From Caproiciproducens galactitolivorans (GTDB taxonomy: Bacteria > Bacillota > Clostridia > Oscillospirales > Acutalibacteraceae): 64,000 bases of DNA. Shown here in pieces: positions 8,742-15,932 of the stretch (the first letter of the stretch is position 1; the number at the start of each line of letters is the position of its first letter). Under the pieces are notes generated by a model that saw nothing but the letters and a program-made list of their open reading frames with translations, searched no databases and had not been told where the DNA came from. The DNA lies in contig NZ_JAPOHA010000008.1 of NCBI RefSeq assembly GCF_026672255.1, positions 39,368-103,367 of the forward strand, given 5' to 3'. A program made the position numbers and the translations under genes.

Positions 8742-9788
8742 TCAGCAAAAATCTTTCCCGAAATCATCCTTTGTAATGGAAGCTGCCTGTGAATATTGAT
8801 AGTCTTCGTCCCAATTGGCATAGGCGCTGTTATCGCGATAATCTGTCAAATTATAATTTTGTTTCAGATATTTTCCAAGATAGGAACTGATTTTATATGC
8901 ACCCCAAAGATTCAGGTGACCGGCGTTGTTCATATCATTGGCAAAGTCAATTCCGATTTCCTCTGCTTTATCGTAAAGGTCAAGGAACGGTATTTTATTG
9001 CTCTCTGCAAAATCAGCCACGGTGTTAAACAAAGCTTCGCAATCGTCAACCCAGCCGTCCTGCTGATTCGGTTCGCTGTAATCACAGGGCATATTCACAA
9101 GAACCAACTTAAAGTTTTCTTCCTTGGAAAGCGCAATGATCTTATTCAGATATTCCAGAGATTTTGCGGGTATTTCCGTGCGATTTTCCGTGTCCTCCCA
9201 TTTCGAAATGGATTTCCCGTATTTTTCCGTACCGGCTACAAATCCTTTGTTATAATAAACAGAAGAATAATCAAATCCAAAATCTTTTGCCTCAAGCGAT
9301 GACCACCGAAAGTGATATTTCAAAACAGGAAAAAGATACAGGAACCGATCCTCCGGCGGAGTGCAGTTCCAAATAGCGTTAAGCTTATTCGATGAGAATT
9401 TCATATTGTCAAGTGCGTTGCTTACAAGCCCTCTTTCACCGTATTGATTGGTCATTCCAAGATAAAAAACATCTAAAACAACAACCGGATTTTTATGCTT
9501 TTTTAAAACATCCTTCAGCAAATAATACGTTGCGTCAATTGGCTGACCCCCGGTGGCATAATTAAAACTGGTAATTCCGTACTGATTCCAAATCACATTG
9601 GGATCCACACCGCCGTTCATATGGCTGGAGCCCATCAATACGACGTCATATTGATCATCAGACAGATAAAGCCCCTCCTTCAATTTCCCCATATGCTGCG
9701 TTTTATAAACAAAAATCGGACTGATCAGACCTAAAATAGTAAAAAGCAGAAGTACAAAAATAAAGCCCTTTGTAATTAATTTTTTCAC
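8742..9788 (-). CDS. SGNH-hydrolase-like partner of an MBOAT acyltransferase
   Basis: A 348-residue membrane-anchored protein. A longer ATG-started frame exists, but it runs into the MBOAT gene. GTG at 9788, preceded by GAGGT and placed 14 bases after the MBOAT stop, gives a start directly before an N-terminal membrane anchor. Seen: GSSHMNGG near residue 53 (nucleophile serine region), and NAGHLN near the C-terminal third, where SGNH/DltD/AlgX-type enzymes usually carry DxxH; here the Asp position reads Asn. Known pairs of this kind (AlgI with AlgJ/AlgX, DltB with DltD) O-acylate surface polymers. The likely role is acetyl transfer to a cell-wall or exported polysaccharide. Confidence 0.8.
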   Translation of the reverse strand: MKKLITKGFIFVLLLFTILGLISPIFVYKTQHMGKLKEGLYLSDDQYDVVLMGSSHMNGGVDPNVIWNQYGITSFNYATGGQPIDATYYLLKDVLKKHKNPVVVLDVFYLGMTNQYGERGLVSNALDNMKFSSNKLNAIWNCTPPEDRFLYLFPVLKYHFRWSSLEAKDFGFDYSSVYYNKGFVAGTEKYGKSISKWEDTENRTEIPAKSLEYLNKIIALSKEENFKLVLVNMPCDYSEPNQQDGWVDDCEALFNTVADFAESNKIPFLDLYDKAEEIGIDFANDMNNAGHLNLWGAYKISSYLGKYLKQNYNLTDYRDNSAYANWDEDYQYSQAASITKDDFGKDFC

Positions 9789-9802
9789 AATTCGCAACCT
9801 CG

Positions 9803-11386
9803 TTAAAACTGAAAATAAATGAAACTCTGTGCACTGTATTCCGAGCCGTATGTACCAAATATGATAAGGATTAATACCGCGGCTAAATAGACGGTCCATC
9901 GAACCATGGTATTGCTGCCAATCAAAACATTTCTCAAATCAAGATGCGTTGTCAGAATATCCACTAGAATAACAATGAAAATCCCCAGAATTGCTGCAAT
10001 AAATTCCGGCTGTGTTAATCCCAGATTAAAGATGGAGCCATCCCATAGGGAAGATCGATCAAATTGAAACATATTTCCGATCATCAGAAACGCATTTTCC
10101 ATAGTGTCCGCGCGGAAAAACACCCAGGCAAAGCTGACAAGCACAAATGTGGCGGCAGTTTGCAGCATTGTGTATCCGCGGCTGCTATTCTGAAATCCCA
10201 GTCTATCCTGAACTTCTCTTTTTACAGGCTTCAGCAAAAGACCAACGATCTGATAAAATCCGTGAAGTATCCCCCAAAATAAAAAAGTCAAAGATGCTCC
10301 ATGCCACAAACCGCAGACAGTGAATACAATTAAAAGATTTAGATAGTGCCGCAATTTGGAACATCTGCTGCCGCCAAGCGGAAAATAGAGATAATCACGG
10401 AACCAGGTACCCAGAGAAATATGCCAGCGGCGCCAGAATTCTTGGATGGATTTCGAAAAATACGGCTGTTGAAAGTTTGCAGACAGATGAAAGCCCAGTG
10501 TTTCCGCAACACCGAGAGAAATATTGGAATATCCGGCAAAATCGCAGTAAATCTGAAACGTATAGAAAAGGACAGCAAGAATGGAATCCAAACCATGATA
10601 TTGTGCCGGATTGTTAAAGACCGTGTTTACCAGAACTCCCAACCGGTCCGCCACAACCATCTTTTCAAAATAACCCCACAGCATCAAAAGAATTCCTCTT
10701 CTTACCCTGTCATAATCAAACGAATGCACTTCATCAATTTTTTTAAGAAAATCCTTCGACTTCTGAATGGGCCCGGATATTAAAGTTGGAAAAAAGGACA
10801 CAAAAAGTGCGTATTTCCCCAAATGGTACTCCGGCTCAACATCTCCCCTGTAAACATCCAGCGTATAGCTCAGAGATTGAAAGGTATAGAAAGAAATTCC
10901 GATCGGCAAAATGAAACGATATTCACCCGCAATGGCATTGATTCCGGCAAAGGACAATAGATCGGAAAAGAATTTCAAATATTTAAAGGTAATTAAAACT
11001 CCGATATTGATTACCAAACTCAGGGCAGCAATCGCTTTCTTGCGCGTTTTGCTGCCGCTTCCATGGTTGACTTTTCCGATGAGCACGCCGCTAAAATAGG
11101 TTACTAAAATAGAAGCTAATAAAAAAACGACATATACCGGGCTGGAACACATATAAAAGAAGAAACTGATTACCAGAAGCCAAATCCATCGGTATTGGGG
11201 AGAAATCAAATAATATACAACCACTGTTACAAAAAGCAAAATAAGAAAGCTAAACGAAACAAAGGACAATATTGAGTCTCCCCAATCATTTATATTTTTA
11301 TATGTTATGTATATTAAAACATATAAATTTAAAGGTTTTATTAATACCATGAAACTATTTTGTATTATGTCTTTCATAGTTTTCAT
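9803..11386 (-). CDS. MBOAT-family membrane O-acyltransferase (AlgI/DltB-like)
   Basis: A 527-residue polytopic protein. Seen: many hydrophobic segments throughout, the motif EFWRRWHISLGTWFRDYLY (His322), and the conserved catalytic histidine in CGLWHGAS (His362) with a second WGILHG element. This matches the AlgI branch of MBOAT acyltransferases, which move acyl groups across the membrane to a partner hydrolase. The partner is the SGNH protein encoded immediately downstream. The SD is weak. The acceptor polymer is unknown; no capsule genes sit beside the pair. Confidence 0.93.
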   Translation of the reverse strand: MKTMKDIIQNSFMVLIKPLNLYVLIYITYKNINDWGDSILSFVSFSFLILLFVTVVVYYLISPQYRWIWLLVISFFFYMCSSPVYVVFLLASILVTYFSGVLIGKVNHGSGSKTRKKAIAALSLVINIGVLITFKYLKFFSDLLSFAGINAIAGEYRFILPIGISFYTFQSLSYTLDVYRGDVEPEYHLGKYALFVSFFPTLISGPIQKSKDFLKKIDEVHSFDYDRVRRGILLMLWGYFEKMVVADRLGVLVNTVFNNPAQYHGLDSILAVLFYTFQIYCDFAGYSNISLGVAETLGFHLSANFQQPYFSKSIQEFWRRWHISLGTWFRDYLYFPLGGSRCSKLRHYLNLLIVFTVCGLWHGASLTFLFWGILHGFYQIVGLLLKPVKREVQDRLGFQNSSRGYTMLQTAATFVLVSFAWVFFRADTMENAFLMIGNMFQFDRSSLWDGSIFNLGLTQPEFIAAILGIFIVILVDILTTHLDLRNVLIGSNTMVRWTVYLAAVLILIIFGTYGSEYSAQSFIYFQF

Positions 11387-11411
11387 GTTTTCATTGGAAA
11401 ATCATTCTTAG

Positions 11412-11642
11412 GATAACACGAAGAGAGAATTCTATAAATGGGAGACAATCATAATAGATTCAGTAATGATAATGTTTGGAATAATAATCGGGGTCAGCAA
11501 TCATGATTTAAAAAGCGGAGAAGGTCTTATAGATGATGAAAATTGCAAAATGGTTTACGCCTTTTTTTTCAACACTTTTATTGATTTTGATATGGAAATT
11601 GTTAAATCAAGATTATCCCATGTCAATGAAATCAATAAATAG
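11412..11642 (+). pseudogene. Protein-like open frame without a clear start (possible remnant)
   Basis: One frame is open from 11412 to a TAG at 11642, with a balanced, protein-like composition (for example GIIIGVSNHDLKSGEG and DFDMEIVKSRLSHVNEINK). The only ATG (11466) has no SD at a workable distance, and no family is recognised. It overlaps a competing 65-codon frame at 11533-11730. It may be the 3' end of a decayed gene. Confidence 0.3.
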
Positions 11643-11730
11643 TAAGACACTACTTCCAAAAGGCATACAGAGCCATGCATTAAATAGGGTTTTGCCACAA
11701 GCAAAAAACTCTATTGATTATTTCAGTTGA
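11533..11730 (+). CDS. Possible small membrane-anchored protein (competing frame)
   Basis: A 65-codon frame whose first 27 residues would form a membrane segment (MMKIAKWFTPFFSTLLLILI), with GGAGAAGG 9-16 bases upstream. It has no recognisable family. It overlaps the remnant frame 11412-11642 in a different phase, so at most one of the two is real. The region is AT-rich, where such hydrophobic frames arise by chance. Confidence 0.25.
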   Translation: MMKIAKWFTPFFSTLLLILIWKLLNQDYPMSMKSINSKTLLPKGIQSHALNRVLPQAKNSIDYFS

Positions 11731-11755
11731 TTTGTATCTTGGCAGCGTATATAAT
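11727..11755 (+). promoter_or_regulatory. Promoter of the heptad-repeat protein
   Basis: TTGATT (11727-11732), a 17-base spacer, and a perfect TATAAT (11750-11755), 25 bases before the start codon of the coiled-coil gene. Confidence 0.75.
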
Positions 11756-11779
11756 TAATATAACCGGGGAGGAATTAAT

Positions 11780-12343
11780 ATGGAAAACAAGGAATTATTA
11801 CAGGCTATTGGTAATATTTTAGATTCAAGGTTAGAACCTATTGATCAGAGACTGGCCGGGCTGGAGAAAAGCGTAGCAGGGCTGAAACAGGATGTATCTG
11901 GTTTAAAGGATGGCCAGGCGACTTTGCAGCAGGATGTCTCCGGGCTGAAGCAGGATGTTTCTGGGTTAAAACAGGATGTTGCAGGGCTGAAAGACGGGCA
12001 AGCAGCCTTGCAGAGAGATGTCTCTGGGTTAAAACAGGATGTTGTCGGCTTAAAGGATGGTCAAGCAGCCTTGCAGAAAGACGTTGCCGGATTAAAAGAC
12101 GGTCAGGCAGCTTTGCAGAGAGATGTTTCCGGCTTACAGGAAGAAACCCATTCAATCCGCATGACGCTTGAAAATGTTACCAACCGAAATATTCAGGTTG
12201 TGATGGAAGGACATTCCAGTGTAGTGGATAAAATGAAGGAACTGAGCAATACCGTCGATGATATCAATGCAAAAGTTGATATTCTGGAGATGGTTTCCCA
12301 AATGAACGTTAAGGAAATCAACAAGCTGAAAATCGCAAAATAG
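11780..12343 (+). CDS. Orphan heptad-repeat coiled-coil protein
   Basis: A 187-residue soluble protein. Residues 25-119 form an almost exact seven-residue repeat: Leu at 28, 35, 42 and every seventh position to 119 (14 in a row), with Val or Gln four residues later. This gives a classic a/d core of V/Q and L. Two unit types alternate, x-GLKQDV and x-GLKDGQA. A C-terminal segment (about 120-187) continues as a predicted helix without the repeat. There is no signal peptide or membrane segment. The gene has its own promoter, a GGGGAGG SD 9 bases before the ATG, and its own terminator. Similar repeats occur in tail-fibre-like, surface-linked and hypothetical Firmicutes proteins, and I cannot assign a function. 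Confidence 0.85.
   Translation: MENKELLQAIGNILDSRLEPIDQRLAGLEKSVAGLKQDVSGLKDGQATLQQDVSGLKQDVSGLKQDVAGLKDGQAALQRDVSGLKQDVVGLKDGQAALQKDVAGLKDGQAALQRDVSGLQEETHSIRMTLENVTNRNIQVVMEGHSSVVDKMKELSNTVDDINAKVDILEMVSQMNVKEINKLKIAK
11852..12136 (+). repeat. 21-bp tandem repeat array inside the coiled-coil gene
   Basis: Degenerate 21-base units encode the heptads. Near-identical DNA units recur, for example variants of GGGTTAAAACAGGATGTT and GACGGGCAAGCAGCCTTGCAG. Copy number could change by slippage or recombination in whole heptads without breaking the frame. Confidence 0.85.
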
Positions 12344-12358
12344 CATAAGATAATACAT

Positions 12359-12396
12359 AAGCAGCATGGGAGGTTTCTCATGCTGCTTACTTTTTT
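12359..12396 (+). terminator. Terminator of the coiled-coil gene
   Basis: AAGCAGCATG (12359-12368) pairs with CATGCTGCTT (12379-12388), followed by ACTTTTTT. Confidence 0.9.
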
Positions 12397-12486
12397 CTGG
12401 CCGTAGCTATTCTGTTGCTCCAGCACATTTGTACCTACAGGTGGTGCGAGCCGAACCGCGGAACTGACTAAAATAGAAGATCTGCA

Positions 12487-12683
12487 TCATCAGTACCGCC
12501 AGTTTCATCTGTTGCTAGCGGAACAAATACGACAGATCAAAACAAAAAACCGTTTATTCTAGCAAGCCTACAGTAAAAAGTAATTCATCAGTACCGAAGA
12601 AAGCCAAAGGTTCTACGACAAAGGAACCAAATGCAGGCAATAATGATCCTATGTTTGATGACAGAGAATCATATTCACCCTAA
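12487..12683 (+). pseudogene. Frameshifted remnant of a Ser/Thr/Pro-rich protein end
   Basis: One frame from 12487 reads as a Ser/Thr-rich stretch (SSVPPVSSVASGTNTTDQNK...) to a stop at 12574. A second frame from 12570 continues in the same style (TVKSNSSVPKKAKGSTT...) to a TAA at 12681-12683. The segment SSVP and its DNA (TCATCAGTACCG) occur in both halves, supporting one ancestral reading frame broken by a frameshift. No start, SD or family is visible. The rest of 12400-12750 shows no gene. Confidence 0.4.
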
Positions 12684-12750
12684 CGGACAAATGACAACTG
12701 CCAGTGATATGTAGTAGAAATAATGGATTAATTATACTTGAAGCATAGCT

Positions 12751-12783
12751 AAGAGCATAGTCGTAAGGATTGTGCTCTTTTTT
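12751..12783 (+). terminator. Terminator-like hairpin downstream of the remnant
   Basis: AAGAGCA (12751-12757) and TGCTCTT (12773-12779) followed by T residues to 12783. It has no intact plus-strand gene before it now, which fits a decayed gene. Confidence 0.65.
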
Positions 12784-12881
12784 GCTTATCTGACTCAAAC
12801 AAGGCGCTTCGACCATGACTTTTGTTCAGTAGCTTATCCTCCCGTTGTGTTATAAACATAATGCGAAGGTCATTGAATTTT

Positions 12882-13355
12882 CTAAAGAGCTATTATATGA
12901 TCGGGAGTGATTTGAAATAGGTTTACCACATCATTGTAGCAGGATGAGCGTACAACAAGAAACAAATCCCTTTTTAAGTCAAGCATAGACAGGATAACGG
13001 GATAAAATCCTTTCTTCATGATTTCAACAGGGCCGATTTCATCAATATAAACCGGATTTATATTTTTTTTCATTATCTCGTCCGCGATTTCATATGCAAA
13101 TGTTAATCCGGTCTCTGTAAAATGATAGTTTTTATAACGAAAAGAAACCGATTGCCTTTTGTATTCGAACCCGTCTGTAAAAGAGAATATTTTCTGTTCA
13201 GCGGTCGATAGGCGCATAATGTTTTGACCGGCCGGCTTCCCGGAAATAAAAAATTTCGGCAGGGCGAATCCGTCTCCCCGCCGATTCTTTTTATATATTT
13301 CGATGAATGCTGTTGTTTTCCCGCAGTTGATATCGCCTGTTATCATTGTGATCAT
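12882..13355 (-). CDS. P-loop NTPase, THEP1/NTPase_1-like
   Basis: A 157-residue cytoplasmic NTPase. Seen: Walker A GDINCGKTT (7-15) and a Walker B-like VYIDEIGPVE around residue 100, the layout of the nucleoside-triphosphatase (THEP1, DUF265) family. It is the last gene of the molybdenum-hydroxylase operon and its start overlaps the MobA-like gene by 65 bases in another frame. THEP1-like proteins of unclear role recur near Mo-hydroxylase and Mo-cofactor genes; a part in cofactor insertion or nucleotide handling is an inference. The alternative start at 13346 would barely change it. Confidence 0.75.
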   Translation of the reverse strand: MITMITGDINCGKTTAFIEIYKKNRRGDGFALPKFFISGKPAGQNIMRLSTAEQKIFSFTDGFEYKRQSVSFRYKNYHFTETGLTFAYEIADEIMKKNINPVYIDEIGPVEIMKKGFYPVILSMLDLKRDLFLVVRSSCYNDVVNLFQITPDHIIAL

Positions 13356-13929
13356 TCTTTCTAACCCTTAAAAATGCCTCCAGCTTCATAAAATCAGACG
13401 GGTTATCGATATCCATAAGAATTCCGGCGTCATTCACCGGTACGGTTTTGACAGGATGCCTTTTTATAAATTGTTCTAACGAATAAAATTGACCCTTTAA
13501 CAGCTCATTTCGGGAGCGTTTGCTCAACAAAACGGGATGACCGGTTTTCCCCTTATAAGCTGGAAGACAGATATCGTCATTAAAAGCAGCCAAATACCGA
13601 AACGTTATTGCACGGATGGCCGGGTAATCGCCCGGTGTTATAAAGTATCGCTTTGCATTTCCATACTCTAAACCGGCAAGAACGGAAGTAAACATTCCTT
13701 TCGGATAATTTTGGTTAAAAACCAGTTTCACCTTTTGATATTTTTTCTCTAAATACCACAGCTTCTCATATTGAAAACCGGTTACGATCAATATTTTATT
13801 GCAGGTGTCATACATGTTTTGAATTAAATGTTCAATGACCGGAAGGTTTAACAGAACCCGCGTCATTTTAAATTCGCCCATTCGGGAAGAATATCCGGCG
13901 GCTAAAATAATTCCAATTATATTGTCCAT
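13291..13929 (-). CDS. MobA/MocA-like molybdenum-cofactor nucleotidyltransferase
   Basis: A 212-residue NTP-transferase. Seen: the nucleotide-binding motif IILAAGYSSRMGEFK (8-22), a GDYP motif where relatives have GDMP, and GHPVLLS downstream. MocA adds CMP to the pterin of Mo cofactor used by xanthine-dehydrogenase-type enzymes. Placement in the same operon as such an enzyme supports that role. It overlaps the membrane-protein gene by 13 bases at its start and the NTPase gene by 65 bases at its end. The C-terminal tail (RKNDHNDNRRYQLREN) is outside the usual domain and lies in the overlap. Confidence 0.85.
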   Translation of the reverse strand: MDNIIGIILAAGYSSRMGEFKMTRVLLNLPVIEHLIQNMYDTCNKILIVTGFQYEKLWYLEKKYQKVKLVFNQNYPKGMFTSVLAGLEYGNAKRYFITPGDYPAIRAITFRYLAAFNDDICLPAYKGKTGHPVLLSKRSRNELLKGQFYSLEQFIKRHPVKTVPVNDAGILMDIDNPSDFMKLEAFLRVRKNDHNDNRRYQLRENNSIHRNI

Positions 13930-14561
13930 TGTACCAATAAAGCAACCACCGGCAGCAGATAGGATATGACTGAAAGCAAAACGGAAAGTTGCATGGATGG
14001 TCTGACTGTTTGTCGCGCGGTTCCCTTTCTATTTAATACCCAGATGCAAAATTCGGAAATAATAACTAACATAATCCCATTCACCAGGCCGTGCAGGCCA
14101 TAGTTCAGATAAGTGAATACGTTGGTAACCGCGGGTATGGCAGTAAAAAACAATGGTACAATGGAAATGTAAATCATATAAAACAACTGGTATACAAGGC
14201 TGGAAGCAAACGGAATGAGAAAGCGGGATTTATCGGTAGTGCGGGGACGGATCACTTTGATAAGCAGGAAAACCGCAGCCCCTTCCAGCAAAATCGATAC
14301 CGCGGGATTAATGACTTTATCAATTCGAATCGGGAGCAATAAATCAATTGATTTGATGGATGACGCCATTGCCGCAGTCCATAGAACGGCAGTAGCTTTC
14401 CCGGTTTTCTGATATGTGAGAAACATAAACAAATACGCCAATGGAAACCAAAAAAGCCATCCGATATTGACCGGAAGGAGATGCAGAACATGTCCCAAAG
14501 TTGCTTCCTCAAGACCCCATAAGGAGCCCCAAAATAAAACGGTCTCAATTTGCTTTTTCAT
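13917..14561 (-). CDS. Unknown integral membrane protein in the Mo-hydroxylase operon
   Basis: A 214-residue protein with about six hydrophobic segments (for example IGWLFWFPLAYLFMFLTY, AVSILLEGAAVFLLIKVI, and LSVLLSVISYLLPVVALLV at the end). I do not recognise a family. It lies between the 2Fe-2S subunit gene (60 bases upstream) and the MobA-like gene, which it overlaps. The position suggests a role in transport of the substrate, of molybdate or of a product, but nothing in the sequence proves this. The N-terminal GLEEATLGHVLHLLP carries a Glu pair and a His that could bind a ligand. Confidence 0.75.
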   Translation of the reverse strand: MKKQIETVLFWGSLWGLEEATLGHVLHLLPVNIGWLFWFPLAYLFMFLTYQKTGKATAVLWTAAMASSIKSIDLLLPIRIDKVINPAVSILLEGAAVFLLIKVIRPRTTDKSRFLIPFASSLVYQLFYMIYISIVPLFFTAIPAVTNVFTYLNYGLHGLVNGIMLVIISEFCIWVLNRKGTARQTVRPSMQLSVLLSVISYLLPVVALLVQWTI

Positions 14562-14621
14562 GATGCATTCACTTGCCTTTATTGCGAATTTATATAAGCT
14601 ATGAATCCAAAGAAATAAATA

Positions 14622-15095
14622 TTACTCTATTTTTCCGTCCAATACAGTACGAATGGCGGTTCCGATTTCTTCATAGCTTGTACACCTGCAAATATTGCTT
14701 TGCAGCCATTCATCAATTACAATGTCGGGCGGATCAGGATGAATACCTGCCAGCGCATGGCAGACCATCAGAAAGCCGGAGGTGCAGTAACCGCACTGAA
14801 ATGCAAACTGCTCGATAAAGGCTTTTTGAATAGGAGCCGCCTTCAGGCCTTCCACCGTGGTAATTTTTTTCCCGACCGCTTCGGCCGTCAGCATCAGGCA
14901 GGATTTGACCGGCCAACCGTTAACCAGCACGGTGCATGTTCCGCAGTCGCCGTTATTACATCCGGGTTTGGCGCCGGTTAGACCAAGTTGATTCCGAAGC
15001 GTATCTAACAGAATATCGGAGGGACGGATCAACAGTTCATAATCCTCCTCATTTACATTGATTGTAATTAAACTTTTTCCTTTCAAACAAAACAT
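14622..15095 (-). CDS. Mo-hydroxylase 2Fe-2S subunit (CoxS/XdhC type)
   Basis: A 157-residue iron-sulfur subunit. Seen: first cluster cysteines at 46, 51, 54 and 66 (CNNGDCGTC...C) and second cluster cysteines at 101, 104, 136 and 138 (CGYC...CRC). Length and order match the small subunit of three-part xanthine-dehydrogenase-family enzymes. It carries electrons from the Mo site to FAD. The gene starts 3 bases after the FAD subunit stop, using an AAGGA site inside the end of that gene. Confidence 0.93.
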   Translation of the reverse strand: MFCLKGKSLITINVNEEDYELLIRPSDILLDTLRNQLGLTGAKPGCNNGDCGTCTVLVNGWPVKSCLMLTAEAVGKKITTVEGLKAAPIQKAFIEQFAFQCGYCTSGFLMVCHALAGIHPDPPDIVIDEWLQSNICRCTSYEEIGTAIRTVLDGKIE

Positions 15096-15098
15096 CGT

Positions 15099-15932
15099 TC
15101 AAACATCCTTCATTGTTTCCAATACATTGATAATGGTGTTTTTTAATTCGAATTTTCGGTATTCAGAAGAGCCGTTAATGTCACTCAGGATTTTATCCGA
15201 CAGAAAGTTTACCACTTCCATGGCACAAACCGTTTCATCATCGAATTCGTTCAGAATGTTTTCTACTTTTATGCTGCGAAACGGATAAGGCAGCAGCCCG
15301 CTGAATGCAATACGCAACCTGCCGCTGGTTTTGATTCCTGCAACGGTAATAAGCGGATAATCTATTTTTTCATTTCTTGTCTTTTTTATATGAAAATAGG
15401 GAGAACCGACCACTCCTTTTTCCGTACTCACCCGAACGACAAAGGATCCCTTTGGAAGGTTCAGTCTTTTATCAAAAATCCGGCTGATTGGGAAGTCACG
15501 GATTCCATCTTTTCCGGCAATTGTGATTCGGCTGTCGGCTACCAGCAGCGGAAGTACTGTTTCGCGATAAAGAATGGTAGACGCCAGATTTCCACCCAAG
15601 GTAATTTTGCACTGCATGGTGTGGTCTGCAATCCGACCTGCGGTTTTCTCTAAAAGAGGGAATTGTTTTGATTCACATATTTCTGACAATGTCAGTGCAG
15701 AACCCAACACAAGCTGATTGTCCCGGTCATATTCCAAAACCTTGCACTCCGGAATCGCTTTTATGTCGATTACCGAACCGAAATGCAGGTTTCCTAAACG
15801 GGCCATACTGATTAGCTCACTGCCGCCGCCATAATAAACCGGTTCTTTTCCGGCAGCTTCCAACTGACAGTATGCTTCGGTTGCTTCCTGTATTGTAGCC
15901 GGTTTATAGTAGTCGAATTCAAACGGTATCAT
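15099..15932 (-). CDS. Mo-hydroxylase FAD-binding subunit (CoxM type)
   Basis: A 277-residue flavoprotein subunit. Seen: the FAD pyrophosphate motif YYGGGSELI (33-41), a second motif ITLGGNLAS near residue 112, and a CO-dehydrogenase-flavoprotein-like C-terminal domain (about 175-277). The start codon overlaps the large-subunit stop (ATGA), so the subunits are coupled. It passes electrons from the 2Fe-2S subunit to the final acceptor (NAD or another carrier, not deducible here). Confidence 0.93.
   Translation of the reverse strand: MIPFEFDYYKPATIQEATEAYCQLEAAGKEPVYYGGGSELISMARLGNLHFGSVIDIKAIPECKVLEYDRDNQLVLGSALTLSEICESKQFPLLEKTAGRIADHTMQCKITLGGNLASTILYRETVLPLLVADSRITIAGKDGIRDFPISRIFDKRLNLPKGSFVVRVSTEKGVVGSPYFHIKKTRNEKIDYPLITVAGIKTSGRLRIAFSGLLPYPFRSIKVENILNEFDDETVCAMEVVNFLSDKILSDINGSSEYRKFELKNTIINVLETMKDV

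Noticed and set aside
11682-11719. Imperfect inverted repeat before the coiled-coil promoter
   Set aside because: Stem has a bulge and no T tract; not convincing as terminator or operator.
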